Positions 33,806-38,176 of a stretch of DNA of 38,176 nt are shown piece after piece (position 1 is the stretch's first letter; each line of letters opens with the position of its first letter). This DNA comes from Syntrophomonadaceae bacterium (GTDB taxonomy: Bacteria; Bacillota; Dethiobacteria; DTU022; UBA8154). The stretch covers positions 1-38,176 of the forward strand of contig PWRZ01000099.1 in the NCBI GenBank assembly GCA_003563385.1, read 5' to 3'. Both the position numbers and the translations under genes were made by a program. Under the pieces are notes generated by a model. That model worked only from the letters and a program-made list of their open reading frames with translations. It was not told the origin of the DNA and ran no database searches.

Positions 33806-34652
33806 ATGAGCGCACCTCCGCCTGGGAACTCCCCGCATTTACGGTATAATCCCCGCCAAACTGGTAGCATCCCGGCTGCAGGACAACACTGCCGTCTGAA
33901 TGCCGGACCGGCTCCACGAAGTAGACCTTTCCAGCCCGGCCAGACGGTCCTTCTACAAACAGCAGGGCACTGCAATCGCAGTCCAGGTAGACAGTACCTC
34001 TAAATACTATCACTTCCGCAGAAAGTGTAAGTATACCTTCCAGTTTCAGGGACGGATCGCCTTCGAAAAAAAGTGCTTTCGATGAAATAGCTGCCGGACC
34101 GGGCTCAAGGAGCAGCACACCGCTGCCGGGAGCAGCGGAACTTAAAAGGAGCGCCTCCTCACCCTTGTAATCGGTATCGCCCGCAATCAAGCCGCTTTTT
34201 TCGTCCAGCCATCCCAGCGATGCAGCATGGACATATGTCGCCGGAAGCGGCGGCAATACCTGGAACCTGAGGCCCACCAGGTCACGGGCCCCGTCCACGG
34301 TACCCGTGGATTGAATATGCAGCCACTCGCCCCCATCATCCCCGGGAAAAGCGGATACTGTTACCGCAAACGTACCGCCACCATCATCTTCACCGTAAAA
34401 AGAGCCGCGGAAGGAGGCATCATGCTCCACAAGCAGAGCAACCGCCTTCTCAATTCCCGATTCTGCCAGGTAATATGCTTTTTGGGCATTTTGATAATTT
34501 CGGGCGATCCTGACATCCGTTAAGGCAATATCGAGCAGGGCGCCTCCCAGCAGCAGTATGACAGCGGTTATTACCACGACCAGGATCATCACTGAGCCTT
34601 TCCTGTCATTGCAGATAATAGCGCTATTATCCTCCTTTAATCGTTTATTCAT
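33738..34652 (-). CDS. PilX-like minor pilin or pilus assembly protein
   Basis: About 304 residues. The N-terminal hydrophobic helix (GSVMILVVVITAVILLLGGALLDIAL) is followed by RIARNYQNAQKAYYLAESGIEKAVALL, typical of PilX_N proteins. It lacks the Glu at +5 of other pilins here. The C-terminal two thirds are beta-rich and not recognised. It overlaps the ends of both neighbours slightly. Confidence 0.75.
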   Translation of the reverse strand: MNKRLKEDNSAIICNDRKGSVMILVVVITAVILLLGGALLDIALTDVRIARNYQNAQKAYYLAESGIEKAVALLVEHDASFRGSFYGEDDGGGTFAVTVSAFPGDDGGEWLHIQSTGTVDGARDLVGLRFQVLPPLPATYVHAASLGWLDEKSGLIAGDTDYKGEEALLLSSAAPGSGVLLLEPGPAAISSKALFFEGDPSLKLEGILTLSAEVIVFRGTVYLDCDCSALLFVEGPSGRAGKVYFVEPVRHSDGSVVLQPGCYQFGGDYTVNAGSSQAEVRSYEVFPAVPGTMSWYSWAGGEGL

Positions 34653-35115
34653 TTTTAACCCTTACCGCCGACCTGATCAGCACGGTATTATCGCTGTCCG
34701 CTGCCCGCACAGCAAACGAAATAACGCTGCCGCTTTTAGAGCTCGAGCTGAACGAGAGCTCCTCAATATTATAGGCGATTTTATTCTCGGCACTGCCTGT
34801 AAGAATTACAACTTCGTTTTGTTTCTTTTTTATGGTCCTTATTTTCCCGCTCGAATAACAGGTATAGCTGATCTTATCTTCTCCAACAAGTTCCAGGTTC
34901 CCGGCATAACGCAGCTCACCGGTTATAAAATCGGCGGCTATACGGGCATTCTGCTGTAGGTCGGCACGGGAGGCGCTGCGGTAAAACGCCTTCATACCGA
35001 AGACAAAAAAGGTAAACAGGGAGGCCATAACCAGGCCCACCAGGGCGGCGGCCACAACAAGCTCCAGGAGAATGAAACCTTCCCTGAGCAGCCGGCACCT
35101 GCTACCGCAACTCAT
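34645..35115 (-). CDS. PilW-like minor prepilin
   Basis: About 156 residues from the ATG at 35115, giving a leader that ends at LREG|FILLELVVAAALVGLVMASL. A start at 35166 with GAGG six nt upstream would add 17 residues. QNARIAADFITGELRYAGN is typical of PilW proteins. It overlaps the end of the preceding pilin gene by 14 bp and the next by 8 bp, so the cluster is tightly coupled. Confidence 0.8.
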   Translation of the reverse strand: MSCGSRCRLLREGFILLELVVAAALVGLVMASLFTFFVFGMKAFYRSASRADLQQNARIAADFITGELRYAGNLELVGEDKISYTCYSSGKIRTIKKKQNEVVILTGSAENKIAYNIEELSFSSSSKSGSVISFAVRAADSDNTVLIRSAVRVKNE

Positions 35116-35527
35116 GAAGCGGCCCCACGAAAGAAGTAATCGAAACAGGTCTGCGCGTCCCTTCATACCATACCTCTATCTCTATCTCCAGCCCCTGCAG
35201 GAGATAATTTTCCACAAGAACGGTTTTTCTGTCAATTCCATAAGAGATTTCAAAACCGGGCATCCCGGGCTGTTCACTTTCCCGGCCGCCATCCAGGAGG
35301 ACAGCCTTGCTTTCCAGTTCCTCGTAAGGGACTGCCTTCAAGCTTTCCATTTTTTCCTGTGCCAGGGCAGCCGCCTGCGTCTGGCGGCCAGAGGTAAAAA
35401 CCGCACTGATGCCCCCGGCAAGAATAAACAGCAGCGATACCGTAACTGCTCCCAAAAGGGCAACTGAAACGGCCACCTCAACAAGGGTGAGCCCTTCTTC
35501 GCCTGCAAATACATTTTTCTTAATCAT
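35102..35527 (-). CDS. PilV-like minor prepilin
   Basis: About 141 residues with prepilin site GEEG|LTLVEVAVSVALLGAVTVSL and AAALAQEKMESLKAVPYEEL, a PilV-type pattern. It follows the PilC/GspF gene. Confidence 0.82.
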   Translation of the reverse strand: MIKKNVFAGEEGLTLVEVAVSVALLGAVTVSLLFILAGGISAVFTSGRQTQAAALAQEKMESLKAVPYEELESKAVLLDGGRESEQPGMPGFEISYGIDRKTVLVENYLLQGLEIEIEVWYEGTRRPVSITSFVGPLHELR

Positions 35528-35548
35528 GAACCGGCCTCACAGCTGTTT

Positions 35549-36697
35549 TTACCTGACCATTTCAAAAATTTCAAACATGGGCGTCATAACCGAGAGCACC
35601 AGCCCCCCTACCACGGCGGCAAGGAAAAGGATCAAAACAGGCTCCAGTATGGAACTGAAGCGCTTTATGGTGTAATCGGCTTCCGCTTCCAGGTACTCGG
35701 CGGCTGTCGAAAGAACTTCTACCAGGGAGCCCGTCTTCTCTCCGACGCCGACCATGCTGATTACTACCGCTGGAAACAGCCCGCTGCAGTTGGTAAAAGA
35801 ACGGGAAAGGGAACAACCACCGGCAATATCTTCCCTGGCAGCGTTAATGCCCGCGTGAAAAAACCTGTTCTCAACAACATTTTGGGCCAGCTGCAGCGAT
35901 TCCAAAATCCCCGCCCCACTGTGAAGCATAGTGCTCAGCGTGCGGCAGAAGCGGGCCGCCATTACCGAGCAATAAATGGGTCCAAGTAGGGGGAGGGATA
36001 TCAGCAGCTTATCACGGGCCAGGGATCCTTTTTCAGTTTTGGTTATTGACCTCCAGGAATATACAGCCACTAAGATAATAAACAAGACCAGGTACCAGTT
36101 GACAGCGATAACGCGGGCACCCTCCAGGACGGCCCTGGTAAGTAAGGGGAGCTCGACACCCATGCTCTCAAATATTAAAACAAAGCTCGGCAGCACTTTG
36201 GAGAGCAGAAATATTGCCACTATAAAGATGACTGCGGCAACTATCTTGGGGTAGACCGTTGCCGCTTTTATTCTCTGCTCCAGCTCGAACTGCTTTTCGA
36301 AGTGGAGCGCCAGCCTCTGAAGAACCTGCGGCAGTACGCCCCTGTCCTCACCGCTCCTGGCCACGTTTACCACTAAATCAGGAAAAACATCCTTTTGTTC
36401 ACACAGTGAATCAGCCAGAGAATTGCCCCTCTCTACGCCCCGGGCAACTTTTATAAGGCTATCTTTTAAAATTTTCTTTTCGGCCTTTTCAGCAAGAAGA
36501 TAAAGGCTTTCCAGGACGGGTATGCCCGCTTTGCTCATGGCCGCAAACTGGAAGCTGAAGTTTCGGAGGTCCCCGGCATGGAGGCGCCGTCCAAAAATAA
36601 AGCTTTTCAGCCGCCTCCCCAAAACAGCGGGGCCATTGCGGTAAAGGAGCGCGTCATTGATACTGCTTCTGCGGGCCCGAGGGGGAAAAATAGACAC
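35549..36697 (-). CDS. PilC/GspF-type inner membrane platform protein
   Basis: About 382 residues. Two similar GspF domains with FSFQFAAMSKAGIPVLESLYLLAEKA and ARFCRTLSTMLHSGAGILESLQLAQ, each followed by membrane segments (about 170-190, 210-228, and 350-372). It is the platform on which the ATPase acts in type IV pilus or type II secretion assembly. It starts 3 bp after the GspG-like gene. Confidence 0.92.
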   Translation of the reverse strand: MSIFPPRARRSSINDALLYRNGPAVLGRRLKSFIFGRRLHAGDLRNFSFQFAAMSKAGIPVLESLYLLAEKAEKKILKDSLIKVARGVERGNSLADSLCEQKDVFPDLVVNVARSGEDRGVLPQVLQRLALHFEKQFELEQRIKAATVYPKIVAAVIFIVAIFLLSKVLPSFVLIFESMGVELPLLTRAVLEGARVIAVNWYLVLFIILVAVYSWRSITKTEKGSLARDKLLISLPLLGPIYCSVMAARFCRTLSTMLHSGAGILESLQLAQNVVENRFFHAGINAAREDIAGGCSLSRSFTNCSGLFPAVVISMVGVGEKTGSLVEVLSTAAEYLEAEADYTIKRFSSILEPVLILFLAAVVGGLVLSVMTPMFEIFEMVR

Positions 36698-36700
36698 GTC

Positions 36701-37129
36701 TTATTCCCCCGTTCCTGTTAAATCGCCGCCTTCAGCGGCAGAATCGCCGCTGCGGTAGCCATCCCAGTCACCGACTGGCCATGACTTGAGGGGGTCCCCG
36801 GAAATGTAGTAGCCGTCAATCCCCTCAAATTGCCGGGCCAGCGCAGCAGGTATCATCGGTATTTCCTGTATGTAACCAAGGTCCCGCAGTTCTTTTAAAT
36901 TATCGACATCGCGTCCCTCACCGGCCTGAAACATTACGACAGCCGTGTCAATAACGCGCAGGTTGGCATCATGGGCTCTCTGCGCCGCACTTCGCTGTAT
37001 ATTGTTATACACGGGAACCCCGATGGCCACCAGCACTCCTATGATAACAATAACCACCATTAATTCCAAAAGGGTGAAACCATTCCTGCTGTCAACAGCC
37101 TTCCTGAAAAAACCGGTACTAACGGGCAT
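36701..37129 (-). CDS. GspG-like major pseudopilin
   Basis: About 142 residues with leader ending RNG|FTLLELMVVIVIIGVLVAIGVPVYNNI, the classical major pilin helix, and a short C-terminal domain containing YYISGDPLKSWPVGDWDGY. It is probably the main subunit of the filament. It lies between the ATPase and the PilC/GspF genes. Confidence 0.88.
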   Translation of the reverse strand: MPVSTGFFRKAVDSRNGFTLLELMVVIVIIGVLVAIGVPVYNNIQRSAAQRAHDANLRVIDTAVVMFQAGEGRDVDNLKELRDLGYIQEIPMIPAALARQFEGIDGYYISGDPLKSWPVGDWDGYRSGDSAAEGGDLTGTGE

Positions 37130-37184
37130 GCCCGCACCTCCTTGAACTTTCCCCGGTAAGCCTTACACCGTTCACCGGCGCCGT

Positions 37185-38176
37185 TTAAAATGCGCTGTAT
37201 GCTTCGTGCATGACTTCCTGGATAGTAGTGATACCTTTCTCAGCTCTCTGCATACCATCCTCTAAAAGAGTAATCATGCCCTGTGAGACAACATGCCGCC
37301 TGATTTTCTCCGTATCGCCGGATTCCCTGATCAGCCTGCGTACCGTATCGCTCACCGCCATCACCTCGTGAATGGCGGTTCGCCCTTTAAAGCCGCTATA
37401 GCAGCATTCCGGACACCCTTTACCGCGATAGAAAGGGGGGAGCCTGGCACTGTCACTAAACAGCTCCCGGTAGGCAAAATTTTCTCCCTCTGAAGGTGTA
37501 TACTCCTCCAGGCAGCCGGTGCAGTTTAGACGTATCAACCGCTGCGATACAATGCCCACCAGTGAAGAGGTCAGCATAAAGGGCTCCACTCCCAAATCGA
37601 GCATCCTGGTTATGGCCCGCGGCGCGTCACCGGTATGCAGTGTTGAAAATACCAGGTGGCCGGTAATGGCCGCCCTGGTCGCTATTTCCGCAGTCTCGGC
37701 ATCGCGTATTTCGCCAACCATGATCACATTGGGGTCCTGGCGGAGAACCGTACGCAGGCAACGGGCAAAACTAAGCTCGATCCTGTGATTTACCTGCACC
37801 TGGTTGACTCCATGGAGGCGGTATTCAACGGGGTCCTCCACGGTAAGGATGTTTTTGCCCGGGTTATTAATATACTGCAGGGTGGAGTAGAGCGTGGTAG
37901 TCTTACCGCACCCGGTGGGACCGGTGACAAGGATCATGCCGTAAGCATGCTTTAAAAATTCCAGGTAACGCCGGCGATTGTGAACATTAAAACCGAGGTT
38001 CTCTATGGGCATGATCACCCTGTCAGGGTCAAAAAGGCGCAGGACCATCTTTTCACCGTAAATGGTGGGAATGGTCGATACACGGACATTTATTTCTTTA
38101 CCCTGCCATTCAAAGTGGATGTTCCCGTCCTGGGGGAGTCTTTTTTCGGCAATATCCATTCCGGCCATAATTTTCA
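37185..38176 (-). CDS. PilB/GspE-type assembly ATPase (partial)
   Basis: The reading frame continues off the right edge; the first visible codons (KIMAGMDIAEKRLPQDG) are internal to the family. Walker A GPTGCGKTTTLY, an Asp box and Walker B region in VIMVGEIRDAETAEIATRAAITGHLVFSTLHTGD, and a C-terminal zinc-binding CTGC...CPEC. It powers assembly of the pilus or pseudopilus. The last 55 bp before the next gene hold no other feature. Whether the system is a pilus or secretion type cannot be decided without the part outside the window. Confidence 0.93.
   Translation of the reverse strand, partial: KIMAGMDIAEKRLPQDGNIHFEWQGKEINVRVSTIPTIYGEKMVLRLFDPDRVIMPIENLGFNVHNRRRYLEFLKHAYGMILVTGPTGCGKTTTLYSTLQYINNPGKNILTVEDPVEYRLHGVNQVQVNHRIELSFARCLRTVLRQDPNVIMVGEIRDAETAEIATRAAITGHLVFSTLHTGDAPRAITRMLDLGVEPFMLTSSLVGIVSQRLIRLNCTGCLEEYTPSEGENFAYRELFSDSARLPPFYRGKGCPECCYSGFKGRTAIHEVMAVSDTVRRLIRESGDTEKIRRHVVSQGMITLLEDGMQRAEKGITTIQEVMHEAYSAF

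Overview
This window is 38 kb of a chromosome in which every convincing gene lies on the minus strand. It reads as the conserved sporulation, isoprenoid and cell-wall core of an anaerobic, spore-forming member of the Bacillota. Evidence: a complete spoIIIAA-AH operon, spoIVB and spo0A, frequent TTG and GTG starts behind strong GGAGG-type ribosome binding sites, and a flavin-based transhydrogenase of the kind known from acetogens and syntrophs. The species cannot be named from the sequence; a Peptococcaceae, Moorella or Sporomusa-like clostridium is a reasonable inference.

Layout in transcription order, from high to low coordinates. 38.2-33.3 kb: a type IV pilus / type II secretion block with the assembly ATPase (cut by the window edge), a GspG-like pilin, a PilC/GspF platform protein and four minor pilin-like proteins. 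33.2-30.3 kb: aroK, aroQ, an M24 Xaa-Pro peptidase and elongation factor P. 30.2-29.8 kb: an acidic zinc-ribbon protein. 29.5-24.2 kb: spoIIIAA-AH, the forespore-mother cell channel. 24.1-22.9 kb: Asp23, AmaP and a DUF2273 membrane protein behind their own sigma-A-type promoter. 22.8-12.6 kb: nusB, a three-gene Stn-type NADH/ferredoxin/NADP transhydrogenase, folD, xseA, xseB and ispA. 12.6-11.3 kb: a REP-like repeat cluster, then a large structured noncoding RNA in the position of OLE RNA, then its membrane partner OapA. 11.2-5.9 kb: dxs, tlyA, nadK, recN. 5.8-3.8 kb: a flavoprotein and an acyl-CoA dehydrogenase inserted before spoIVB. 3.5 kb to the left end: spoIVB, spo0A and steA.

The most striking element is the roughly 570-nt OLE (ornate, large, extremophilic) RNA between ispA and oapA. 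It is supported by position, by a TTGAGA-17-TATAAT promoter and by a 12-13 bp helix that joins its two ends just before a U7 tract. The next is the Stn-type complex. Its large subunit has a formate-dehydrogenase-like domain without the catalytic Cys/Sec, fused to a GltD-type NADPH/FAD module, and it sits directly upstream of the NADP-dependent enzyme gene folD. A third is tlyA, whose S4 domain is separated from the rest of the gene by a ten-A homopolymer that puts the natural ATG out of frame.

Regulation visible in the sequence: a near-perfect sigma-H promoter overlapped by a 0A box before spo0A, a sigma-A promoter before asp23, a sigma-A promoter before OLE RNA, and intrinsic terminators after spo0A, after the acyl-CoA dehydrogenase, after the DUF2273 gene and before spoIIIAA.
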